Assembly: GCA_963788505.1 (NCBI GenBank)
Contig: CAWBGY010000011.1
Span: forward strand, 245,743-309,742
Direction of reading: 5' to 3'
DNA from: JAIQFF01 sp963788505
Lineage (GTDB): Bacteria > Acidobacteriota > Terriglobia > Terriglobales > Acidobacteriaceae
DNA length: 64,000 bases
The notes below the pieces were generated by a model. That model did not search any database, had not been told where the DNA came from, and saw nothing but the letters and a program-made list of their open reading frames with translations. Below are positions 43,047 to 51,538 of the stretch, in pieces (within the stretch, counting starts at the first letter, position 1; each line of letters opens with the position of its first letter). Position numbers and translations under genes: made by a program.

Positions 43047-45692
43047 ATGATCGGACAGACCATCTCGCATTACCGCATCGTTGAGAAGCTGGGCGGTGGT
43101 GGGATGGGTGTGGTCTATAAGGCCGAGGACACACGGCTGCATCGCTTCGTCGCCCTGAAGTTCCTTCCCGATGATGTAGCGAGAGACGCCCAAGCACTAG
43201 CACGTTTTCAACGCGAGGCCCGAGCCGCCTCAGCTCTGAACCATCCAAATATTTGCACGATTTATGAAGTTGACGAGCACGAAGGGCGGCCTTTCATCGC
43301 CATGGAACTGCTGGAAGGGCACACCCTTCAGCATCGTATTGCTGGACGACCACTGGGGAATGAAGAACTGCTGGAGTGGGCGATTCAGATTGCGGACGGC
43401 CTCGACGCCGCACACGGAAAAGGAATTGTCCATCGAGACATTAAGCCGTCGAACATTTTCATAATCGCCCGAAGCCAGACAAAGATTCTCGACTTCGGGC
43501 TGGCCAAGCAGGAGGAGCCATCAGGAGACGAGGGAGCGGCGGTGGGCGCCACCTCAATGCCCACCCGCAGCGTGGGGCAAGAGGCGCTGACCAGTCCGGG
43601 GATGACCATCGGCACCATAGCCTACATGTCTCCCGAACAGGCCCGCGCGGAGCGGTTGGATGCCCGGACGGACCTGTTCTCCTTTGGTGCGGTGCTGTAT
43701 GAAATGGCCACTGGCCGGCCTCCGTTTACGGGCAACAGTTCCGCCATAGTGTTTGAAGCGATTCTGAACCGGACTCCGAAGTCCGCGCAGCTGTTGCGCG
43801 CTGAGCTCCCGGAGAAATTTGCCGAGATCATTGATAAAGCGCTGGAGAAAGACCGGGACATGCGCTATCAGAGCGCCGCCGAGATGCGGGCCGATCTGAA
43901 GCGTTTGCGACGGCAAAGCGCATCGCATTCCTCAAGGGCTGTTCCCAGCGCAGGGAAATCCGCCGCCGAGCCGCGAGCCTGGTTGCGTCCACGGTGGCTC
44001 GTTCTGCTTGGCCTAGTGCTAGCCTTGATTGTGGCACTGGCATTCTGGTTTCGAGCACCCCTGCCGCCACCAAAGGTGCTTGGTTACACCCAGCTCACCA
44101 ACAACAGGGAACGGAAGTTCCCTCCGCTGGTCACAGATGGAGCGCGCCTGTATTTCATCATGCCCAAGAAAACGGGCTGGACGATTGCGGAAGTCTCGGC
44201 CTCGGGAGGGGAGACGGCGCCTATCACCTCGCATTTTGATGACGTTGCGGTGGCCGACATCTCGCCGAATGGCTCTGAGCTCCTGATCGTGAACTCTAGT
44301 CAGGAGGATGTGTCGATCTACATTTTACCTCTGCCTGCAGGTTTGCCACGGCGCGTGGGAGACATTCTCGCCCATGACGCATGCTGGTCGCCCGATGGAG
44401 GACACATCGTCTACGCGAACGGAAACGAATTGACTGTGGCAAAGCCGGATGGGAGCGAGGCCCGCCGGCTGGTTTCGTTGCCCTACCCTGCCTCGTGGCC
44501 ACGCTGGTCACCGGATGGGAAGGTATTGCGGTTCACCATGGAGGATTCGAAGAACGGTTCGCAGGCCCTGTGGGAGGTCGCCGCTGACGGCAATCGCCTC
44601 CATCAAATGCTTTCCGGGTGGAGTGGTTTGCCCCAGGAATGCTGTGGTAACTGGACTCCTGACGGAAAGTACTTCGTTTTTGAATCCCACCGTGTCGCCA
44701 ACACAAGCACTCTTTGGGCTATTCAAGACAAGAGTGGATTTCTACGCAAGGCCAACCCCGAACCAATACAGTTGACTACGGGCCCGGCCAGCCTGGCTTC
44801 CCCTTTGCCGAGCCGGGATGGCAAGAAGCTCTTTGCCATTCAGCTCGGTCCGCTTGGCGAACTGGTGCGATATGACGCGAAGTCCCAGCAGTTCCTGCCT
44901 TATATTTCAGGGATATCGGCGATGCATCTGAGTTTTTCCAGGGACGGGCAATGGGTCGCCTATGTCGGCTATCCCGACGGCCTTCTGTGGCGCAGCAAAG
45001 TAGACGGAGGTGAACGACTTCAGCTTACGTCGCTTCCGATGGCGGCCTTGCAGCCGCAATGGTCCCCGGATGGGAAGCAAATTGCTTTCACTGGTACCAT
45101 GCCGGGCAAACCGAGACACATTTATATCGTCCCGGCAGATGGAGGAACGGCCAGAGAGGTGACGACAGGGGAGCCCGGCGAAAACTTTGTCAACTGGTCA
45201 CGCGACGGTGACGCGCTACTGTTCGGGAATGTCGCATCGCTGGCAGGACCGTCTGCCGGCTCCGCCATCTACCGGCTAAACCTGAAGACCAAACAACTTA
45301 CAACTGTACGTGGCTCCCAAGGGATGTTCTTTCCCAGGCTGTCGCCAGGCGACAAATACATCGCTGCACTTAATTCCGCAGACCATCTCATGCTGTTTGA
45401 CGCAGCCGGCGAGACGTGGACCGAAGTGACCCGGATGGAGGCGTCCTATCCACAATGGTCACATGACGGACAGTATGTGTACTTCAGCGGCAGAGAGCAG
45501 GATGAGCCTGCCTTCTTTCGCGTCCGGATCAGCGATCGCAAGCTGGAACGTGTGGCCAGCCTAAAGAACGTGAAGCGGCCAACGACGCAAAGCTTCGGCT
45601 CCTGGACCGGTCTGGATCCCAACGATGCCCCTCTTGCACTGCGCGACATAAGCACCTACGAAATTTACGCGTTAGACTGGCAATTACCGTAG
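43047..45692 (+). CDS. Ser/Thr protein kinase with C-terminal PD40/WD40-like repeats
   Basis: An 881-residue membrane kinase. Start at ATG 43047 (IGQTISHYRIVEKLGGGGMG). PknB-type kinase domain 9-270: glycine loop GGGGMGVVYKAED, K38 in VALKF, HRD in IVHRDIKPSN, DFG in ILDFGLAK, and AYMSPEQARAE. One membrane helix near residue 320 (LVLLGLVLALIVALAFWF) separates it from an extracytoplasmic domain of TolB/PD40-like repeats (SPDGGHIVYANGNE, WSPDGKVLRFTMED, WSPDGKQIAFTG, YFSGREQDEPAFFRV). This architecture is common in acidobacteria. It should sense an extracellular signal and phosphorylate unknown substrates. Confidence 0.93.
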   Translation: MIGQTISHYRIVEKLGGGGMGVVYKAEDTRLHRFVALKFLPDDVARDAQALARFQREARAASALNHPNICTIYEVDEHEGRPFIAMELLEGHTLQHRIAGRPLGNEELLEWAIQIADGLDAAHGKGIVHRDIKPSNIFIIARSQTKILDFGLAKQEEPSGDEGAAVGATSMPTRSVGQEALTSPGMTIGTIAYMSPEQARAERLDARTDLFSFGAVLYEMATGRPPFTGNSSAIVFEAILNRTPKSAQLLRAELPEKFAEIIDKALEKDRDMRYQSAAEMRADLKRLRRQSASHSSRAVPSAGKSAAEPRAWLRPRWLVLLGLVLALIVALAFWFRAPLPPPKVLGYTQLTNNRERKFPPLVTDGARLYFIMPKKTGWTIAEVSASGGETAPITSHFDDVAVADISPNGSELLIVNSSQEDVSIYILPLPAGLPRRVGDILAHDACWSPDGGHIVYANGNELTVAKPDGSEARRLVSLPYPASWPRWSPDGKVLRFTMEDSKNGSQALWEVAADGNRLHQMLSGWSGLPQECCGNWTPDGKYFVFESHRVANTSTLWAIQDKSGFLRKANPEPIQLTTGPASLASPLPSRDGKKLFAIQLGPLGELVRYDAKSQQFLPYISGISAMHLSFSRDGQWVAYVGYPDGLLWRSKVDGGERLQLTSLPMAALQPQWSPDGKQIAFTGTMPGKPRHIYIVPADGGTAREVTTGEPGENFVNWSRDGDALLFGNVASLAGPSAGSAIYRLNLKTKQLTTVRGSQGMFFPRLSPGDKYIAALNSADHLMLFDAAGETWTEVTRMEASYPQWSHDGQYVYFSGREQDEPAFFRVRISDRKLERVASLKNVKRPTTQSFGSWTGLDPNDAPLALRDISTYEIYALDWQLP

Positions 45693-45832
45693 TGGCTTCG
45701 AAAGACGCCGACCCCGACCCCGAACCCCGACATCCCCATCCTGAAAGAAGCCAAGGCGGAGTAGCGAAGTTGCGATAGCAGGTGGGCGATCCCCACTGAT
45801 AATCACCCATTTCGCCTGGCAGAGTAAGTCTC

Positions 45833-45921
45833 AACTGTTGAAATCAGGCGATAGCACCAGTTTGCGCCGTTTGTTCGCCAGACTCTGGCCAAGGAGTGAA
45901 ATCGCTATTTAACGACAGTTG
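45833..45921 (+). repeat. Cassette repeat, copy J
   Basis: GTTGAAATCAGGCGATAGC, AGTTTGCGCCGTTTGTTCGC, AAGGAGTGAAATCGCTATTT, ACGACAGTTGA. The outer TCAACTGT / ACAGTTGA pair forms an 8-bp perfect inverted repeat. Rightmost recognised copy. Confidence 0.8.
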
Positions 45922-45955
45922 ACCAGGGACTTGGGCGCATAATCGTGGGAGCCGA

Positions 45956-46174
45956 ATGAGAGCAGGCAACAACCCGATAGGCGGCAAATCAGCGGCGGAG
46001 GAAACGCTAGCGAGACTATCGCCTCACAGGACCCACGAGTCAAATTGGTTTAAAGCTCTGCTCTGCGTTCTGGGATTGCATCGCTGGTACCATCCGATCT
46101 TGACCGATTTAGTCTCACAAAAGGGAATCCGCTTCTGCCGCTGGTGTTCTGCGGTGAGGATGCCGCCTCAGTGA
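45956..46174 (+). CDS. Small protein, unknown
   Basis: A 72-residue protein with a paired Cys/His pattern at the end (ALLCVLGLHRWYHPILTD and IRFCRWCSAVR). The CxxG.H..W and FCRWC spacing could bind a metal ion, but no family is recognised. No repeat was seen right after it. It may be the last cassette of the array. Confidence 0.4.
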   Translation: MRAGNNPIGGKSAAEETLARLSPHRTHESNWFKALLCVLGLHRWYHPILTDLVSQKGIRFCRWCSAVRMPPQ

Positions 46175-46393
46175 GTGTAAAGGCCGGCCAAGACTTGCTG
46201 CCAGGCCATCCCGGTAGCACACTTCGGCGTCAGGGAACGACTTTATCTCGGTACTCAAGACGGGTGCGGGTCCCCGTCCTTGCGGGGTTTGCAAGGGCGG
46301 GCCTTTGGCCGGGCGGCGGGCCATACGTTTAGTTTCAATCGTCCGGGATTATTTTGAGCGTAGTCCCGGAAACTGCCCCATGTTCACGCCCAG

Positions 46394-46936
46394 CTAGTGT
46401 GGTACCTCCAGCGGCTTCAGGCCGCCACAGTCGGAACTCAGCCATTTGCCGGTCATCGTCGTACTCGAATTGAGCGCCTTGTCGCCGCGCTTTGACACCG
46501 AGGCTGACTTCACGGTGTAGTTCTCGGAATTCGGAAAATGCGCTTCGCCGTCGGCCTCGATGCCCATCTGGGGACAACTGGTGTGCCATTTCCAGAAATT
46601 TGCGGTGCGGCTGCTGAACGTCGCCTTGCAGTCCATCGCCTGCCTCGCCCAGGCGGACTGGTCGAGGTTCTCCTTGGTGTAGCAAACCTGGCTCTTGCCC
46701 GAGCCGTCCGTGGCCACTCCGTGCTCTTTCATCATGGCTTCGAACTGCGCGCGCTTTTCCGGACTCATGGCCTTCATCCGGTCACTGGCGTCCTGCGGTT
46801 TCTTTCCATTGACTTCGCGGTCGCTGTGGATCTCCCATAGACCAGGCTTGATCGGCGCGGATTGCGCCTGCGCGCCCAAAGTGGCGGTGGCAACTGTCAA
46901 AGCGGCGATCACGAAACAGCGGGTGGCACGATGCAT
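46394..46936 (-). CDS. DUF3617 family secreted protein
   Basis: The frame is open to 47035, but the extension translates a 14-bp tandem repeat; ATG 46936 (HRATRCFVIAALTVATATLGAQAQ) starts a proper signal peptide. The 180-residue protein has the DUF3617 pattern: IKPGLWEIHSDREVNG, SPEKRAQFEAMMKEHG, QVCYTKENLDQSAW and the conserved Cys in MDCKATF and SSDCGGLKP. These are periplasmic proteins of unknown function, frequent in Acidobacteria and Proteobacteria. Not obviously part of the cassette array. Confidence 0.82.
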   Translation of the reverse strand: MHRATRCFVIAALTVATATLGAQAQSAPIKPGLWEIHSDREVNGKKPQDASDRMKAMSPEKRAQFEAMMKEHGVATDGSGKSQVCYTKENLDQSAWARQAMDCKATFSSRTANFWKWHTSCPQMGIEADGEAHFPNSENYTVKSASVSKRGDKALNSSTTMTGKWLSSDCGGLKPLEVPH

Positions 46937-46952
46937 GCAGAGGTTCCTTCCT

Positions 46953-47043
46953 GGGTTGAGCGCATGAGGACGAGCGCATGACGACGAGCGCATGACGACG
47001 AGCGCATGAGGTTGAGCGCATGAGGATAAGCGCATGAGGGTGA
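46953..47043 (+). repeat. 14-bp tandem repeat upstream of the DUF3617 gene
   Basis: About six units of GAGCGCATGASGAC (2 x 7 bp). They lie directly before the start region of the gene at 46394-46936. The period is a multiple of seven like most other arrays in the window. Confidence 0.8.
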
Positions 47044-47177
47044 ATTGACCAACGTCGGACTAAAACTTCGAAAGTGGACGAAGGGCCAGGCTGATGATCA
47101 CCATCAACTCTACAACAACTGTTCCGTAGCTACATAGCAAATAAGCCCCAGTGAAGCCCGAACCGCGCCAAGGGCCC

Positions 47178-47236
47178 CGAGGTCCAAGGTCCGAAGTCCG
47201 ACGTCTGACGCCCGAGGTCCGACGCCCGACGCCCGC
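47178..47236 (+). repeat. Heptanucleotide tandem array (RGTCYGA-like)
   Basis: GGTCCAA, GGTCCGA, AGTCCGA, CGTCTGA, CGCCCGA, GGTCCGA, CGCCCGA units before the CDF transporter gene, the same motif family as the arrays at 7317 and 8036. Confidence 0.75.
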
Positions 47237-47257
47237 TCCCGCAGCTATAATGCCGCC

Positions 47258-48688
47258 ATGTCGGGATCGCCCGCGGTTTACAGTTCGGAGTCCATGCGCG
47301 CCGAAAAGCGCGCCGTGGCGGGAAACTCCGTGCTGGCCGCGCTGGCCATCACGGCCATGAAAATTGTCGTAGGCGTGACCACCGGCAGCCTGGGCATACT
47401 TTCGGAAGCCCTGCATTCCGTGCTTGATCTGGTCGCCGCCATCATCACTCTGATGTCGGTGCGAGTCTCCGACAAGCCGGCCGACGCCGATCACCAGTAT
47501 GGCCACGGCAAGGTGGAAAACTTCTCCGCTTTCATCGAGACCGGCCTGCTTCTGCTCACCTGCGTCTGGATCATCTACGAAGCCGGCAAGCGGCTCTTCT
47601 TCCACCATGTGGATATCGAGCCCAGTATCGCCGCCTTTGTGGTGATGTTCATTTCCATGGCGGTGGACTTCTGGCGCTCCCGTGCCCTGGGCAGGATTGC
47701 CGCCAAGTACGACAGCCAGGCGCTCGAAGCCGATGCCCTTCACTTCTCCACCGACATCTGGTCGAGCGGCATCGTGGTCCTGGGTTTGCTGCTGGTCCTG
47801 CTTGGACGAATCTACGGGATCGGCTGGCTGCGCGATGCCGATCCCGTGGCCGCGCTCTTCGTGGCCGGCGTGGTTGTGTATGTCAGCTGGCGCCTGGCCC
47901 GCAAAACTGTCGACGCCCTGCTCGACGCCGCTCCCGCCGGAGTGCGCAACAAGATCGTCGCCGCGGTTTCGGCCGTGGATGGCCTGCTCGAAGTCGACCG
48001 CGTACGCATCCGCCGCGCCGGCAATCGCTATTTTGCCGACCTCTCCGTCGGCGTGGCCCGCAATGTTACCTTCCAGCGCTCCGAGCAGATGGCGGAAGCC
48101 GTAACCAGCGCGGTCCATCAGGTTCTGCCCGACGCCGACGTCATCGTACATTCGGTGCCGCGAGCGTTACGCACCGAGAATATTTTCGATCGCGTCCGCG
48201 CCGTCGCCACCCGCTACAATTTCAACGTGCACGACGTCAGCGTGCAGGATTTCAATGGCCACCTGCACGTTGAACAACACCTCGAACTCGACGAACGTCT
48301 CAGTCTGAAAGAGGCCCACGACCGGGTGACCGTCCTCGAATCGGAGATTCGCCAGGATGTCCCTGAAATTTCGTCGATCCTCACCCACATCGAGAGCGAA
48401 CCAGCCACCATCGAAGCCGGAGACGAACTGTTGCACGACGCCAAGCTGGAGAGAAGGCTGAAGGCGGTGGCCGCCAGGTCTCCCGAGATTCTCGACATGC
48501 ACGACATCCAGATCAAACGCGTGCGCGGCCGTATTTACGTCTCTGCTCATTGCACCATGGCCGACGACCTGCCACTCTCCAGCGTGCACGACGTCTCCAC
48601 CGAACTGGAAATCCATTTCAAGCAGGAATTCCCGGAACTGTTCCGCGTCCTGATCCACCCCGAGCCCAGCACGGACAACCGGAGATAG
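47258..48688 (+). CDS. Cation diffusion facilitator (CDF) metal transporter with extended C terminus
   Basis: A 476-residue protein. The first 210 residues have six helices with the metal-site patterns SEALHSVLDLVAAI and ADALHFSTDIWSSG (HxxxD type, as in Zn/Fe/Mn CDFs) and the DHQYGHGKVENFSA loop. The rest is unusually long for the family (about 270 residues) and reads as consecutive ferredoxin-like cytoplasmic dimerisation domains (RIRRAGNRYFADLSVGVARN, DVSVQDFNGHLHVEQHLELD, DIQIKRVRGRIYVSAHCTM). It should export divalent cations by H+ antiport. Confidence 0.92.
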   Translation: MSGSPAVYSSESMRAEKRAVAGNSVLAALAITAMKIVVGVTTGSLGILSEALHSVLDLVAAIITLMSVRVSDKPADADHQYGHGKVENFSAFIETGLLLLTCVWIIYEAGKRLFFHHVDIEPSIAAFVVMFISMAVDFWRSRALGRIAAKYDSQALEADALHFSTDIWSSGIVVLGLLLVLLGRIYGIGWLRDADPVAALFVAGVVVYVSWRLARKTVDALLDAAPAGVRNKIVAAVSAVDGLLEVDRVRIRRAGNRYFADLSVGVARNVTFQRSEQMAEAVTSAVHQVLPDADVIVHSVPRALRTENIFDRVRAVATRYNFNVHDVSVQDFNGHLHVEQHLELDERLSLKEAHDRVTVLESEIRQDVPEISSILTHIESEPATIEAGDELLHDAKLERRLKAVAARSPEILDMHDIQIKRVRGRIYVSAHCTMADDLPLSSVHDVSTELEIHFKQEFPELFRVLIHPEPSTDNRR

Positions 48689-48771
48689 TCACGGGCGCCA
48701 CGTAGGGGCGGGCGCCCTCGCCCGCCCAGCCGAGCAAAGCTCGGCAAAGGTTTTTGCTGTAATCTGCAACG

Positions 48772-49731
48772 TTGCGTACTGACACTCGCCAACCCGTCCG
48801 CGGCTACCTCTACATTGCCACCGCCACGTTCTTCTGGGGTGTCTCCGCAACCCTTGGCCGTGCTGCGTTCACGGGTCGTTTTCCCGGTCTCCACCAGGTC
48901 AGTTCCATCGGTCCCCTGATCCTCTCCCAGGGCCGCGTCACATTTTCCTTCCTCGTGCTGCTCCCCTTTCTCTGGCTGCTTCGGGGACGGCAGCACTTGC
49001 GCCTGCCCGCCCGCGACCTCGGCCAGCTCTTCCTGATTGGGGTTCTGGGGGTGGCTGCGTCCAACTACTTCTACTATTTGGCGATTCAAAGGACGAATGT
49101 CGCCACGGCGATCATCGTGCAATACACGGCGCCGATCTGGGTGCTCCTCTACACGGTCGCCCGCGGTTTGCAAAAGGTTACGCTGCAGCGGGTCGCGGCA
49201 GTCGGGTTGGCCGTGACCGGAATTGCTTTAGTCATTGGTGTGTTCGGCGGCGGCGGATTGCGCCTCGATACCATCGGCCTGCTGGCCGCCCTGCTGGCCG
49301 CCTTCTCCTTCGCCTTTTACAACATTGGCGGACACAGCATTCTGGCTCGCCGTGACCGCTGGATCGTACTGCTCTACACCACCGGTAGCGCTTCCTTGTT
49401 CTGGCTCCTGGTCAATCCCCCCTGGAAGCTCATCGCAGCCCACTATTCGCCTTCCCAGTGGCTCTTCCTGTTGCTGTTCTCGCTGATATCCGTGCTGGCT
49501 CCGTTCTCGTTCTATTTTGCCGGATTACAGCATCTCGAGCCCACCCGCGCCATCGTGGTCAGTTGCCTGGAGCCGGTGTTCTCGATCGTGATCGCTGCCA
49601 TCGCGCTCGGCGAAGTCATGCGCCCGCTTCAGGTCGCAGGAATCGTCTTTGTGCTGGCTGCGATCACGGTCGTGCAATTGCCGGACCGGCGCTCCGCCCA
49701 GCCCATCACCCTGATCGAACCCATCGAGTAG
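48772..49731 (+). CDS. EamA/DMT-family permease
   Basis: A 319-residue ten-helix protein made of two EamA repeats (RGYLYIATATFFWGVSATLGRA, NYFYYLAIQRTNVATAIIVQYTAPIWVLL; FAFYNIGGHSILARRD, EPTRAIVVSCLEPVFSIVIAAIALGE). It begins at TTG 48772. These drug/metabolite transporters move amino acids, sugars or unknown metabolites. The preceding 70 bp contain a GGGCGGGCGCCCTCGCCCGCC palindrome. Confidence 0.9.
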   Translation: MRTDTRQPVRGYLYIATATFFWGVSATLGRAAFTGRFPGLHQVSSIGPLILSQGRVTFSFLVLLPFLWLLRGRQHLRLPARDLGQLFLIGVLGVAASNYFYYLAIQRTNVATAIIVQYTAPIWVLLYTVARGLQKVTLQRVAAVGLAVTGIALVIGVFGGGGLRLDTIGLLAALLAAFSFAFYNIGGHSILARRDRWIVLLYTTGSASLFWLLVNPPWKLIAAHYSPSQWLFLLLFSLISVLAPFSFYFAGLQHLEPTRAIVVSCLEPVFSIVIAAIALGEVMRPLQVAGIVFVLAAITVVQLPDRRSAQPITLIEPIE

Positions 49732-49782
49732 CCACGTTGCCCGCAATTCGCGCCGGTGGTACCCTGAATCCGTTGAATGGTC

Positions 49783-49857
49783 GCGGGAGTAGTTCAGCGG
49801 TAGAACGCCAGCTTCCCAAGCTGGATGTCGCGGGTTCGATTCCCGTCTCCCGCTCCA
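49783..49857 (+). tRNA. tRNA-Gly (anticodon CCC)
   Basis: A complete 72-nt cloverleaf plus encoded CCA. Acceptor GCGGGAG/CTCCCGC, anticodon arm CCAGC-TTCCCAA-GCTGG with CCC at the anticodon, T-arm with GGTTCGATTCC. Discriminator U. Confidence 0.96.
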
Positions 49858-49888
49858 ACGCCCAGCATTTATTTTCCGAGGTCATCGC

Positions 49889-50134
49889 ATGCCTGAACCG
49901 ACTTACGAAGAACTCAAAGCCCGTCTGTCCGAACTGGAAAAGCAAGGTCCACGCCGCACCGGCAGCCTGGAATTTCGCGTCAGCGAAAAAGGCGGTGTCA
50001 GCGTATACGGCCTGGGCCGCTTTCCCGTCACTCTCTATTACGAACAATGGACCCGCCTGCTCGAAGCCTCCGACAAACTTCGAGAATTTCTTGAAGAGAA
50101 CAAATCCAAACTCAAGCTCAAGGGCCAGATCTGA
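49889..50134 (+). CDS. Small conserved-looking protein, unknown
   Basis: An 81-residue protein: coiled-coil-like start (TYEELKARLSELEKQ), a strand-rich centre (SLEFRVSEKGGVSVYGLGRFPVTLYYEQW) and a charged helical tail (LREFLEENKSKLKLKG). No domain recognised. The clean distribution and length look like a real gene. It lies just after tRNA-Gly. Confidence 0.72.
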   Translation: MPEPTYEELKARLSELEKQGPRRTGSLEFRVSEKGGVSVYGLGRFPVTLYYEQWTRLLEASDKLREFLEENKSKLKLKGQI

Positions 50135-50207
50135 GAACCGGGAACTAACAACCGAACCCTGAAGGTTTGAAGTCGGGCCCGGAGACCCAAGTCGAAACGC
50201 CTTACCC

Positions 50208-50984
50208 ATGCCCGCAGACGATATCCTTACGCTCCCGCCGCCACCCGCTGACGCGCGCCTGGCTTACGGTTCCGACCCGAATCAATTTGGGGAGTTGCGC
50301 CTGCCGAAGGTTCCGGGTCCTTTTCCCGTGGTGATGAACATTCACGGCGGCTACTGGCGCGCCAAATACGATCTGAAGCACGCCGGACACTTGTGTGCTG
50401 CGCTCACCGCCAAGGGATTGGCCACATGGAATGTCGAGTATCGCCGGGTGGGCAACCCGGGTGGAGGATGGCCGGGCACGTTCGAAGACGTGCGGAACGG
50501 CTACCGCTTCGTCGCCCAAATCGCTCAACGCTATAAGCTGGATGTTTCAAAGATGGTAGTGATGGGCCACTCCGCAGGAGGGCAACTGGCGCTCTGTCTG
50601 GCCGCTCATGAACTCGCGGTCAAAAGGGTTGTGTCACTCGCCGGCGTAGTGGACTTGCAGCAGGCCTGGGAACTGCATCTCAGCGACAACGCGGTTGTGG
50701 ATTTTCTCGGCGGCGATCCCAGCCGCGTTCCCGAGCACTACCGCGAAGCCGACCCCATGCAACTCAAGATTTCGCCAGCCACGACGCAATGGTTGATTCA
50801 GGGCGCCGCCGACGACACTGTACCGCCGTTTCTCAGCCGCAACTATACGGAGCAAAAAAGGAAGAGGGGCGAGAACGTGCACTATCTCGAGATCTCCACC
50901 GCCGGACACTCGGACCTGATCGATCCCCGCTCCAACGCCTGGCCCAAGGTCGAAGGCACGGTGCTCCATCTGATCGAGACGTAA
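50208..50984 (+). CDS. Alpha/beta hydrolase (BD-FAE-like esterase)
   Basis: A 258-residue serine hydrolase: the oxyanion motif NIHGGYWRAKYDL (HGGYW), nucleophile GHSAGGQLAL, acid in GAADDTVPPFLS and His in STAGHSDLIDP. No signal peptide. It fits carboxylesterases acting on small esters. The last bases (CATCTGATCGAGACGTAA) recur twice more downstream within a tandem duplication. Confidence 0.9.
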   Translation: MPADDILTLPPPPADARLAYGSDPNQFGELRLPKVPGPFPVVMNIHGGYWRAKYDLKHAGHLCAALTAKGLATWNVEYRRVGNPGGGWPGTFEDVRNGYRFVAQIAQRYKLDVSKMVVMGHSAGGQLALCLAAHELAVKRVVSLAGVVDLQQAWELHLSDNAVVDFLGGDPSRVPEHYREADPMQLKISPATTQWLIQGAADDTVPPFLSRNYTEQKRKRGENVHYLEISTAGHSDLIDPRSNAWPKVEGTVLHLIET

Positions 50985-51039
50985 GCGTTGTTGGTCGTTG
51001 GTCGTTGGTCGTTGGCCGTTCGTCGTTAGCGGGCTGCGG

Positions 51040-51448
51040 AAGAACTCAATTTGCCCGGACGAAGCGATCACGGGGGCTAAAGCCCGCGCGCATTCCTGAC
51101 GAGTTACGCGGCCCTGAAGGGCCGCTCTTTCACGGAAGCGCATCTGATCGAGACGTAATCGTCGTTGGTCCTTGGCAGACTACGAAAGAGTCAACTTGCC
51201 CGGACGAAGGGATCACGGGGGCTAAAGCCCGCACACATTCCTGACGACTCACGCGGCCCTGAAGGGCCGCTCTTCCACGGAAGCGCATCTGATCGAGACG
51301 TAATCGTCGTTGGTCGTTCGTCGTTGGTCCTTGGCAGACTACGAAAGAGTCAATTTGCCCGGACGAAGCGATCACGGGGGCTAAAGCCCCGCACACACGC
51401 CTGACGACTTTACGCGGCCCTGAAGGGCCGCTCTTCCACGGAAGCGCC
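51040..51448 (+). repeat. Triplicated 100-120 bp block with hairpins, linked by heptamer repeats
   Basis: Three copies (51040-51158, 51186-51303, 51347-51448) share the GGGGGCTAAAGCCC hairpin, GCGGCCCTGAAGGGCCGC hairpin and, in the first two, the esterase 3' end. GTCGTTG heptamer runs lie in between (50991-51036, 51160-51180, 51305-51335) and CCAACGA runs at 51507-51537. The 554-bp gap between the esterase and FabF genes contains no other gene. Confidence 0.88.
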
Positions 51449-51538
51449 GACATTTGGGCATTTTTCCGCAGCCTTTTAGGCTAAGGCTTTTGTCTTTTGG
51501 GGTTGGCCAACGACCAACGGCCAACGACCAACGACTGC

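Noticed and set aside
32406..45921. Insertion sequences or MITEs as explanation of the repeats
   Set aside because: No transposase gene, no matching terminal inverted repeats and no visible target-site duplications. Kept only as an alternative for the cassette finding.
46937..47035. N-terminal extension of the DUF3617 gene
   Set aside because: It translates the 14-bp tandem repeat; a proper signal peptide starts at 46936.
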